DNA of 26,847 bases from CAYLPU01 sp964385635 (lineage in GTDB: Bacteria > Chloroflexota > Anaerolineae > B4-G1): the NCBI GenBank assembly GCA_964385635.1, contig CAYLPU010000071.1, positions 1 through 26,847 on the forward strand, written 5' to 3'. The translations under genes were made by a program, and so were the position numbers. This document shows positions 15,057-23,335 of this stretch, piece after piece. The stretch's first letter is position 1. Each line of letters starts with the position of its first letter. A model generated the notes under the pieces. That model saw only the letters and a list, made by a program, of their open reading frames with translations, did not search any database and had not been told where the DNA came from.

Positions 15057-16958
15057 ATGGAATCTATGCTGCTCAACAATCGATACCGTCTGCTGGAATT
15101 AGTCGGTTCTGGCGGGATGGCTGTTGTGTATAGGGGAGCGGACACGCTGCTCCATCGCCAGGTAGCGGTGAAGGTGCTGCGAGAGGGATTTGCCAGTGAT
15201 CCGGCGTTTCTGGCTCGCTTCCAGAGAGAGGCCAGGGCCGTGGCTAACCTCGATCATCCTAACGTCGTTACGGTGTATGACGTGGGCCAGGATGGCGACC
15301 GTCACTACATAGTGATGGAATATGTGGATGGACAGGATCTGAAGACGCTGGTCCGGCAGAAAGGTCGCTTGAGCATTGATGAAACCCTGAACATCGCGAT
15401 CCAGGTCTGCGCCGGTGTGGGGCATGCGCACAAGGCGGGCGTCATTCATTGCGACATCAAGCCCCAGAACGTGCTGGTGACCCAAGATGGTCAGGCTAAG
15501 GTGACCGATTTCGGTATTGCGCGGGCACTTTCCGAATCGGGCCTCACCGAGTCGGAGACGATATGGGGTAGCCCCCTCTACTTTTCGCCCGAGCAGGCGG
15601 CGGGCGAACCGCCGTCCCCAGCATCAGATGTCTACAGCATCGGCATCATGATGTACGAGATGTTGGCTGGGACACCGCCTTTCCAGGCAGAGAGGCCGAC
15701 GGCGCTGGCGCTGATGCACATACGCGAGGAACCGCCGCCCCTGGCAGCCCGTAATTCTCAAGTCCCGCCTCAACTGGAGTGGATCATTCGCAAGGTGCTG
15801 GCCAAAGAGCCCGCGGCGCGCTATCGTACCGCTGACCAGTTGGCCCACATTCTCGAAGAATACCGCAGGCGTGGGGAGCAGGCGACCGGATGGCAACCCG
15901 TGGCTCCAGGCCTCGCACCATCCACGTCGCCTCCTCCAGGTTATGCCGCCGAAGTCGAATCTACTCCTGTGTCGGGAGCGGCGCTTGATGGGCTGACCTG
16001 GGTGCTGGGAGTGATTGCCTTCATTGCCGTGGTGGGGCTCATCCCGCTGTGGTGGTTGGTCTATCAATCCTACTCCGCCCTGCCGTCTTTGCCGCCTACT
16101 CCCATGCCCCAGCCACCGGTTACGTTGACGGCGGAGGTGCAGTTGGTTCCTGTTCCTGGTATGGTAGGGAAGCCGGTAGACGAGGCGCGAGGCAAACTGG
16201 AACAGGCGGGGTTCTCCGTGTTGCTGGAGGAGCGAGAAGAGCCGGGCGTCGAGGAGGGGATTGTGCTCGAACAGAGCCCGGCTCCCGATGCGCTGGTGAC
16301 TGTAGGTGCCGAGGTCTCCATCGTCGTGAGCGTTCCGGGGCGGGAACTGACGATGCCCGGCGTGGCGGGTTACCCGGTGCAGATGGTGCAAGACGGTCTT
16401 GAGTCGGATGGTTTGCAAGTCAGTATTGAGGAGGTGTGGAGTACGAAGCCGGGGGGGATGGTGGTAGCGCAGGAGCCTGAGCGCGGAACGACGATCCGCG
16501 TTGGTGACACGGTGACGTTGACTGTGAGTGGTGGCGTTGACATCTCTATCCCGCTTGAGGTCAACCTGGCTGATTTGGTTGTGCTGAAGAGTGCCGAGTT
16601 GCGGCAGGAGATGTTCAGGTCGGGCGATGTTATCGCGGTCACGTTGCGCTGGCAGGCGTTACGCTCCATTGATCCACATTACGTCGTGTTTGTGCATCTC
16701 ATCGGTCCTGATGGTCACCTGGTGGCGCAGCAGGACGTGGAGCCGATTACCCCCACTACGGCGTGGACACCGGGTGTGGAGATTGCAGACCCGCACCAGG
16801 TCACGATTCCGGCGGATCAGCATGCTGGTCGGTACCAGTTACGCACCGGGATGTATCCCCAGGGACAGTCCGGCTCTCGACTTCCCGTTGTAGACCCGGG
16901 CTTCACGACGGTAGAGTCGGGTAGCATACTGATTGTTGAGATTGAGATACAACCTTAG
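15057..16958 (+). CDS. PknB-type Ser/Thr protein kinase with two PASTA domains and a C-terminal beta domain
   Basis: The 633-residue protein opens with a kinase domain (about 10-270): glycine loop VGSGGMAVV (16-24), Lys39 in VAVK, Glu58, catalytic loop HCDIKPQN (131-138) and DFG (151-153). The Arg of the usual HRD is Cys, which makes it a non-RD kinase. A linker leads to one membrane helix (about 312-334, VLGVIAFIAVVGLIPLWWLV). Outside are two PASTA repeats: about 365-428 (PGMVGKPVDEARGKLEQAGF) and 430-497 (PGVAGYPVQMVQDGLESDGL), both ending in the usual VSIVVS/VTLTVSG strands. A further domain of about 130 residues (VVLKSAELRQEMFRSGDVI; YVVFVHLIGPDGHLVAQ) looks like a beta-sandwich. PASTA domains bind muropeptides or lipid II, so the kinase probably reports wall state, in keeping with the DivIC-like gene nearby. 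Confidence 0.9.
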   Translation: MESMLLNNRYRLLELVGSGGMAVVYRGADTLLHRQVAVKVLREGFASDPAFLARFQREARAVANLDHPNVVTVYDVGQDGDRHYIVMEYVDGQDLKTLVRQKGRLSIDETLNIAIQVCAGVGHAHKAGVIHCDIKPQNVLVTQDGQAKVTDFGIARALSESGLTESETIWGSPLYFSPEQAAGEPPSPASDVYSIGIMMYEMLAGTPPFQAERPTALALMHIREEPPPLAARNSQVPPQLEWIIRKVLAKEPAARYRTADQLAHILEEYRRRGEQATGWQPVAPGLAPSTSPPPGYAAEVESTPVSGAALDGLTWVLGVIAFIAVVGLIPLWWLVYQSYSALPSLPPTPMPQPPVTLTAEVQLVPVPGMVGKPVDEARGKLEQAGFSVLLEEREEPGVEEGIVLEQSPAPDALVTVGAEVSIVVSVPGRELTMPGVAGYPVQMVQDGLESDGLQVSIEEVWSTKPGGMVVAQEPERGTTIRVGDTVTLTVSGGVDISIPLEVNLADLVVLKSAELRQEMFRSGDVIAVTLRWQALRSIDPHYVVFVHLIGPDGHLVAQQDVEPITPTTAWTPGVEIADPHQVTIPADQHAGRYQLRTGMYPQGQSGSRLPVVDPGFTTVESGSILIVEIEIQP

Positions 16959-17007
16959 CGGGGACATTTTTCTAGCGTATTTCTAATGCACTCTTGCGTG
17001 TTTAATA

Positions 17008-17035
17008 GGACAACATGGGATAATTGTGGTATAAT
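17008..17035 (+). promoter_or_regulatory. Promoter of ftsH
   Basis: The -10 is TATAAT (17030-17035), preceded by TGG (extended -10). A weak -35, GGACAA, lies at 17008-17013 with a 16-bp spacer. The leader to the start codon is about 140 nt. Confidence 0.6.
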
Positions 17036-17080
17036 AATGAAGGTCTGTTCCTGTACGCTCTTCAAGTGGAGAATTCATTG

Positions 17081-17159
17081 CCGGACAGTTCCCGAACACG
17101 AATATCGCGAATTCGTGCCATTTGTGATAGAAATCCGAGCGTTTGACAAAAGTGTCCGG
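17081..17159 (+). promoter_or_regulatory. Nested inverted repeats in the ftsH leader
   Basis: CCGGACA (17081-17087) pairs with TGTCCGG (17153-17159). Inside it CACGAAT (17097-17103) pairs with ATTCGTG (17111-17117). The set lies between promoter and start, and ends 11 bases before the Shine-Dalgarno GGAGGAAAG (17171-17179). It could be an RNA structure controlling translation or stability, or an operator. No known motif was recognised. Confidence 0.4.
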
Positions 17160-17181
17160 TAGCAAAAAATGGAGGAAAGAC

Positions 17182-19134
<1,953 letters not shown>

Positions 19135-19142
19135 GGGGTGAT

Positions 19143-19232
19143 ATGGTAGAGGCGGAGGTTGCCGAATACAGAAAGCACTGGGACGTGCGTCAGTTCGTCA
19201 CCTTCCTGAAGGCGATGGCGGAAGAGGATTGA
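19143..19232 (+). CDS. Possible 29-residue small protein after ftsH
   Basis: ATG 19143 lies eight bases after the ftsH stop, with GAGGGGTG just upstream as a ribosome site (overlapping that stop). The short frame reads MVEAEVAEYRKHWDVRQF and ends KAMAEED at TGA 19230-19232. It is charged and probably helical. It sits between ftsH and the terminator, so it would be made on the ftsH transcript. I do not recognise it, and it could be chance. Confidence 0.4.
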   Translation: MVEAEVAEYRKHWDVRQFVTFLKAMAEED

Positions 19233-19260
19233 CAGGACCGACGGGGACTGTGTCACGACC

Positions 19261-19290
19261 AAAGGCGGAGCCAAAAGGCTCCGCCTTTTT
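19261..19290. terminator. Bidirectional intrinsic terminator
   Basis: AAAGGCGGAGCC (19261-19272) and GGCTCCGCCTTT (19277-19288) form a 12-bp stem with an AAAA loop. It is followed by T residues on the plus strand; on the minus strand the stem itself ends in a short T run. It separates ftsH (plus) from the converging acyl-CoA ligase gene (minus, ending at 19315). Confidence 0.88.
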
Positions 19291-19314
19291 GTTATACGCA
19301 GGGGGAGGTAAGCG

Positions 19315-21039
19315 TCACTGCTGTTGCTCAGCCAGTTTCTTCTTTTCCTCCTCGAGTAGCACGCGCCGCAGGACTTTGCCCACCATTGTCATAGGCAGTT
19401 CGTCGCGGAAATCAACGAACTTGGGCACCTTGTAGCGCGCCAGGTTCTCGCGACAGAACTCGATCATCTCCTCTTCGGTGGCCGTCTGGCCCTCCTTGAG
19501 GACGACAAAGGCTTTCACCCGCTCACCTCTCCCTGGGACCGGGATACCTACCGCGGCGCACTCTCTGACCTTGGGGTGCTCATACAGCACCTCCTCGATC
19601 TCGCGCGGGTAAATGTTGTACCCACCTGCGCCCAGGATCATATCCTTCTTGCGGTCCACGATCTGGAAGTAGCCGTCCTCGTCCATGCGGGCGATGTCGC
19701 CAGTGTGGAGCCAGCCTTCGCGCAGTACGTTGGCTGTCTCCGTGGGCATCTGCCAATAGCCCTTCATCACCTGTGGCCCACGCACAGCCAATTCGCCGAC
19801 CTCGCCTGGCGGCAGGTCCCGTGTCCCGGTTTCGGTGTCCACAATCTTGGCCTCGGTGCTGGGGAAGGGCAGCCCGATGGTTCCAATGCGGTTCTCACCG
19901 TAGATGGGATTGGCGTGGGTGACCGGCGTGGCCTCGCTGAGGCCATACCCCTCCACCAGCCGCCCGCCGGTGATTTCCTGGAACTTTTGCTGCACCTCGA
20001 CCGGCAGAGGCGCGGCTCCACTGATGCAGGCTTTGATGGAACTGATGTCGTATTGGCTGATGTCGGGGTGGTTGACGAGGGAGACGTACAGGGCCGGCAC
20101 GCCGGGATAGAGGGTGGGAGCGTGTTTGTTGACGGACTTCAGGATGTGGATCAGCACGCGGGGGTTGGCAATCAGCAGGAGTGCCTCAGCGGCCAGAATC
20201 CCCAGGTTCATGCACGTGGTCATAGCGTAACTGTGGTACAGGGGCAGTGAGGTCAGAACTGTCTCCTGGCCCTCGACCAGGCGGGGGAACCAGGCCCGAG
20301 TCTGGACAGCGTTGGCCTGAATGTTCCGGTGGGTCAACTGAGCCCCTTTGGAGACACCGGTGGTGCCGCCGGTGTACATTAGCACGGCAGCGTCCTCCAT
20401 GCCAACCTCCACCGGAGTAGGCCTGGCTGGTGCACTGGCAAGAATGTCCTGGAACCAATAGGTGTTGGCGTCGCCGGAGATGTCCTGGTAGTGCCCCTCT
20501 TTCTTCTCTGTGGCGACAGTGAACAGGAACTTGAGCAGGCTGGGGAAATACTCCTTGATGTTGGTGACGATGACCTGCTTGAGGGAGGTTTTGGCGCGTA
20601 TCTGCTTGGTGATGGGGTACATCAGGCTGAGGGTGATGATCGTCTCAGCGCCGGAGTCGTTCAACTGGTGCGCCATCTCGCGGGCCACGTACTGGGGATT
20701 GCACGGGACGACGATGCCGCCGATCATCAGCGTGGCGTAGTAGGCGATGGGGAATTGAGGGCAATTGGGGAGGTGGATGGCCACCCGGTCTCCTTTCTTG
20801 ACCCCCAACTGTTGCAACGCGGCGGCGAAGCGGTACGTCAGGTCAAGCAACCTTCGGTAATCCATCTTGGCGTCCATGAGCGCGTTGCCTAGAGGCTCGA
20901 CCACGTTGCCGAAAATCGTTGCTGTGTTGTTGGGATACTTTTCGGCAGTACTGATGAGGTTTTGAGTGACCGGGTGATCCGGTATCTCCACCTCGGGCGG
21001 GACTCCTTCTTCGTAGTGAGACAGCCAGGGCTTTTCCAT
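19315..21039 (-). CDS. Long-chain fatty-acid-CoA ligase (FadD-like, AMP-forming)
   Basis: The 574-residue protein has all core motifs of the adenylate-forming family: P-loop MYTGGTTGVSKGA, LPLYHSYAMT, VEGYGLSEATPVTHANP, the hinge region LHTGDIARMDEDGYFQIVDR, and the late GKVLRR lysine. Length and the N-terminal block (WLSHYEEGVPPEVEIPDHP) are those of FadD-type ligases. It activates fatty acids with ATP and CoA for breakdown or lipid synthesis. The chain-length preference is not readable. ATG 21039 follows AAAGGAGG, and a near-consensus promoter is seen 100 bp upstream. It is a single gene: the convergent ftsH unit ends at the shared terminator. Confidence 0.9.
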   Translation of the reverse strand: MEKPWLSHYEEGVPPEVEIPDHPVTQNLISTAEKYPNNTATIFGNVVEPLGNALMDAKMDYRRLLDLTYRFAAALQQLGVKKGDRVAIHLPNCPQFPIAYYATLMIGGIVVPCNPQYVAREMAHQLNDSGAETIITLSLMYPITKQIRAKTSLKQVIVTNIKEYFPSLLKFLFTVATEKKEGHYQDISGDANTYWFQDILASAPARPTPVEVGMEDAAVLMYTGGTTGVSKGAQLTHRNIQANAVQTRAWFPRLVEGQETVLTSLPLYHSYAMTTCMNLGILAAEALLLIANPRVLIHILKSVNKHAPTLYPGVPALYVSLVNHPDISQYDISSIKACISGAAPLPVEVQQKFQEITGGRLVEGYGLSEATPVTHANPIYGENRIGTIGLPFPSTEAKIVDTETGTRDLPPGEVGELAVRGPQVMKGYWQMPTETANVLREGWLHTGDIARMDEDGYFQIVDRKKDMILGAGGYNIYPREIEEVLYEHPKVRECAAVGIPVPGRGERVKAFVVLKEGQTATEEEMIEFCRENLARYKVPKFVDFRDELPMTMVGKVLRRVLLEEEKKKLAEQQQ

Positions 21040-21136
21040 CGTTATGCCTCCTTTTGTTTATGAGCAGGTGGGGCATCTCCTTGATAGGGAGTGACAGGAG
21101 CAGGGCCCCAAGACCAGGGACAATTTTCCTGAACAT

Positions 21137-21164
21137 AGTATAGTGGAATCGGGAGTGTTGTCAA
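21137..21164 (-). promoter_or_regulatory. Promoter of the acyl-CoA ligase
   Basis: On the minus strand the -35 is TTGACA (21159-21164), the spacer is 16 bp, and the -10 is TATACT (21137-21142). The leader is about 90 nt, ending in AAAGGAGG before the ATG. Confidence 0.72.
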
Positions 21165-21302
21165 GAACCTGGTAGTCGATTACTCCAGGCTGTTGCATGA
21201 GTTCACCCTCACACAGGTGCGTCTTATCTGTGTGAATCTGTGAGTTTGTGCTAGGATAGCAATGTCGGCAGGTGTCACGCCCAGTGGGAGAGATGACGAC
21301 TA

Positions 21303-21418
21303 TGCAAACCATCACTCTCGAACTTCCTGAGCCACTCCATCGCTTCGCTCGTCAGGTAGCCGAAGCAACCAACAAGCCGCTGGAAACTGTGCTGCAGGAC
21401 AGTATTGCCCATTTGTCA
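21303..21418 (+). pseudogene. Fragment of a small antitoxin/DNA-binding-type protein
   Basis: ATG 21303 is preceded by GGGAGAG. About 37 residues (MQTITLELPEPLHRFARQ, then NKPLETVLQDSIAHL) look like the start of a short protein whose first strand and two helices resemble ribbon-helix-helix or related antitoxin-like proteins common near toxin genes. After that the frame enters sequence that reads better on the minus strand, so the 3' part is lost. The open frame continues to 21730 across a MITE-like element, but that part is not protein-like. Specific function unknown. Confidence 0.45.
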
Positions 21419-21419
21419 T

Positions 21420-21673
21420 TGTGGGTGACGATACATCTGCGGCTGTCCGCTGGAACCGAGCATCCAGCGCCCACGTCTCTCCAGGCACGAGCAGCAATTC
21501 CCGTTATGGGGTTCGTAGTAACGACTTTAGTCGTTTGGGCCGCGCAACCAGCGACTAAAGTCGCCACTACTATGCCATATCACGTGGCAACGATGCTAAA
21601 ACGGGAATTGCTGAGGCACGAGCAATGCCAGAATGACGTTGAAGATCACCAGGACAACAGATTGAGTTCTCAT
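21420..21673 (-). pseudogene. Short secreted/membrane protein gene split by a MITE-like element
   Basis: On the minus strand ATG 21673 follows a strong ribosome site, GGAGGAGG (21681-21688, spacing 7). The start MRTQSVVLVIFNVILALLVP is a signal-peptide-like helix. Right after it the inserted element begins and a stop follows six codons later. Deleting 131 bp (element plus one copy of the 11-bp flanking repeat) rejoins the frame exactly to GETWALDARFQRTAADVSS, which has a possible signal-cleavage site after ETWA. The open frame then runs on to 21312, but beyond about 21420 it lies opposite the convergent gene fragment, so the true 3' end is probably lost. The protein family is not known. Confidence 0.4.
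21483..21624. mobile_element. MITE-like element of about 120 bp with nested inverted repeats and an 11-bp target duplication
   Basis: The outer repeats are perfect: AGCAATTCCCGTT (21493-21505) and AACGGGAATTGCT (21600-21612). Inside is a second pair of 19-bp arms at 21515-21533 and 21552-21570 with two mismatches, each containing CGACT..AGTCG, which is itself a small hairpin. The whole is flanked by the direct repeat AGGCACGAGCA (21483-21493 and 21614-21624), as expected of a target duplication. It has no coding capacity. It interrupts a minus-strand gene. Confidence 0.65.
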
Positions 21674-21838
21674 GCTTTTTCCTCCTCCACGTTGCGCGGG
21701 CAGGTCTGCGTTCGGAGCCTATCCGAATAACTGCAGCCGCCTCTGGTCTGTCTGACATATTCTACCACAAACCGCGTTGTCTGTCTGTAGTGAAAACTTG
21801 ACGGTTGGTATGGTGGGAGTCCCACAGTTGGTGCCAGG

Positions 21839-21866
21839 TTGCCCTCTTTGAGTGTTGGGGTATAAT
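21839..21866 (+). promoter_or_regulatory. Promoter of the toxin-antitoxin pair
   Basis: The -35 is TTGCCC (21839-21844), the spacer is 16 bp, and the -10 is TATAAT (21861-21866). The transcript would start about ten bases before the ATG, close to the GAGG ribosome site (21873-21876). Confidence 0.6.
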
Positions 21867-21882
21867 TGCCATGAGGTGGAAT

Positions 21883-22299
21883 ATGGTCTCCAGAATTGTT
21901 GAAGCGGTCTACAAGAATGGAGTACTACAACCAGTGGAACCCATTTCGCTGGTTGAGCACGAGACGGTTCGTCTTGGGATTCTCGAAGACGAGGGAACAG
22001 AGCTCCCCCATCCGCACGTCGTCCGCATCCCCGAGATATGCGGAGGGCGCCCGACCATCCGAGGTACTCGCATCTCCGTTCAGACTATCGTCGGTTACTA
22101 TAAACAGGGCTTCAGCGTGGATGAAATCCTGGCCGGATTACCCCACCTGACGGCTGCCCAGGTCTTCGATGCATTAAGTTACTACCACGATCATCAAGCC
22201 GAGATCGAGGCCGACATCGCTGCCGCTGAGCCTGGGAACTTGCTGTCTCGCTATGGATTGCAGATGGAGCCCGATGGTCGCGTCATACCGGCCGGGTGA
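21883..22299 (+). CDS. Antitoxin: DUF104-like segment fused to DUF433
   Basis: ATG 21883 is used because GAGG lies six bases upstream and the family-like start (VSRIVEAVYKNGVLQPVEP) begins here. The 138-residue protein has two parts. Residues 1-35 resemble the AF2212/DUF104 beta motif. Residues about 48-110 are DUF433: VRIPEICGGRPTIRGTRISV, then IVGYYKQGFSVDEILAGLP and LTAAQVFDALSYYHDH, a winged-helix-like DNA-binding fold. DUF433 proteins are regularly paired with DUF5615 toxins, and the next gene is one, overlapping by four bases. By analogy it should bind the toxin and repress the shared promoter just upstream. Function here is inferred from family and context. Confidence 0.78.
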   Translation: MVSRIVEAVYKNGVLQPVEPISLVEHETVRLGILEDEGTELPHPHVVRIPEICGGRPTIRGTRISVQTIVGYYKQGFSVDEILAGLPHLTAAQVFDALSYYHDHQAEIEADIAAAEPGNLLSRYGLQMEPDGRVIPAG

Positions 22300-22664
22300 T
22301 GATGACTGAAGAGACAAGCGACACCTTGTTCATCCGGCTCTATCTGGACGAAGATGTTTTCAAAACCGTCACTCCTGCCCTGCGTGCTCGGGGTTTCGAT
22401 GCCGTCAGCGTCCACGAGTTGGGCCACTACGGATGGTCCGATGTAGAACACCTGGCTTGTGCCGCTGCCGAAGGACGAACCGTTTTCACTTTCAACGCTT
22501 CTGACTATGTTGCTTTGCACAAGGAGTATCTGACCGGGGGGAAGACGCACGCTGGCATCATCGTCTCCAAACAGCACCCTGTACGCGAAACGATCCGCCG
22601 CTTGCTGGACTTGCTCAACCGCGTCACTGCTGATGAGATGAGGAACCAGTCCTGGTGGATATAG
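22296..22664 (+). CDS. Toxin: DUF5615 PIN-like protein
   Basis: The frame opens with GTG 22296, but ATG 22299 or 22302 is the likelier start, overlapping or touching the antitoxin stop. About 120 residues begin with the acidic strand IRLYLDEDVF and continue with ALRARGFDAVSVHELGH, GRTVFTFNASDYVALH (second acidic site) and HAGIIVSKQHP. This is the compact PIN-like fold of DUF5615 (Mut7-C-related). Such proteins are predicted metal-dependent RNases acting as the toxin of the DUF433 pair. The key acidic residues look intact. It is co-translated with the antitoxin. Confidence 0.78.
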   Translation: MMMTEETSDTLFIRLYLDEDVFKTVTPALRARGFDAVSVHELGHYGWSDVEHLACAAAEGRTVFTFNASDYVALHKEYLTGGKTHAGIIVSKQHPVRETIRRLLDLLNRVTADEMRNQSWWI

Positions 22665-22681
22665 TCCTGCCAGAACGCCAA

Positions 22682-22725
22682 AGCGCCCCGGTGGAAAGGC
22701 GCGACAATCTATCCACCAGGGCGCT
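22682..22725. terminator. Long hairpin after the toxin gene
   Basis: AGCGCCCCGGTGGA (22682-22695) and TCCACCAGGGCGCT (22712-22725) form a 14-bp stem with one mismatch and a 16-nt loop, 18 bp after the toxin stop. There is no T run, so it is either a weak terminator, an mRNA 3' stabiliser or a small repeat. Confidence 0.45.
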
Positions 22726-22815
22726 TGCGCGTCTCGCAGGAGACGGTGTATATCGGTGACGAACGGCTCAGAATGCTCCCGTGAGGAAGACACGGACGAC
22801 GATGATCAGCATCCC

Positions 22816-22953
22816 GACTACGACGAGGCGGGAGAAACGGCCGCCACCCGGTGGCGGGAAGTCGTGGGGCACGGCGTGGTGCTCCGTCTGCCCAAGAGCG
22901 TGGAGGACGTGAACGATCTGGCGCAGCAGCCGGATGGGGAAGCCGTTAGTTGA
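22816..22953 (+). pseudogene. TOPRIM-domain protein, C-terminal remnant
   Basis: About 46 codons ending at TGA 22951-22953 read DYDEAGETAATRWREVV, then VVLRLPKSVEDVNDLAQQ. The DxD-x-AG-x-AA-x-W pattern followed by a DVNDL block is how TOPRIM domains of primase-like and mobile-element replication proteins end. Nothing upstream continues it: the sequence before 22800 includes the toxin hairpin and low-complexity GAC repeats. It is a relic of a larger gene, possibly from a former integrated element. Confidence 0.35.
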
Positions 22954-23075
22954 CGCCAACCCACTCGTTCTCCGCGCGCTGTCCGATCTTCGCCATCGTC
23001 GTTGGGTCCCACGCTAAATCCGACGTCGCGGCGAAGACCCGGGCTGTGGCCATTTCCAACGTTGCTGAAGAGGAG

Positions 23076-23330
23076 CGGTGGCGAGAAGAGTTTTGCAGCG
23101 ATGCGGGCGCTTGGCTGGGGTGCGCGGTTCAGATTAAGGTCGTTGAAGTGCGGCCATGGGATGACATCACCGTGCCGGGCGGGGAACGAGGGCGCGGAAA
23201 AGACTCGCATCTTGGTAGCGGGCAGCGTCACTTCCATGCCAGGGCTTAGTGTAAACAAGGGATGGCTGCTCCACTAGCGCTGGCGACGCAGGTCGAGCAG
23301 TTCCGACACTTTGCCACCCCAGTCGGGGAT
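23076..23330 (-). pseudogene. Aldose-1-epimerase-like relic downstream of galT
   Basis: On the minus strand, right after galT, one frame reads RLIVIPDWGGKVSELLDLRR, like the N terminus of aldose-epimerase-fold proteins. It is cut by a TAG (23274-23276). The same frame continues with SPGMEVTLPATKMRVFSAPS and IPWPHFNDLNLNR, ending IAAKLFSPP, a pattern I associate with the later half of such proteins. The middle (about 100 residues) is missing. The likely history is an internal deletion plus a stop in the last gene of the galactoside operon. An epimerase would turn beta-galactose into the alpha form needed by galactokinase. Confidence 0.4.
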
Positions 23331-23335
23331 GACTA

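Noticed and set aside
17143..17181. TTG 17143 as the ftsH start
   Set aside because: There is no ribosome site before it. GGAGGAAAG precedes GTG 17182, and the extra residues are not family-like.
21272..21730. A single 152-residue plus-strand protein
   Set aside because: Only the first 40 or so residues look like protein. The rest crosses the MITE-like element and the antisense of another gene fragment.
22818..23258. A 146-residue minus-strand gene
   Set aside because: Only residues 6-61 resemble a protein (the epimerase relic). The rest lies opposite the TOPRIM remnant and is low-complexity.
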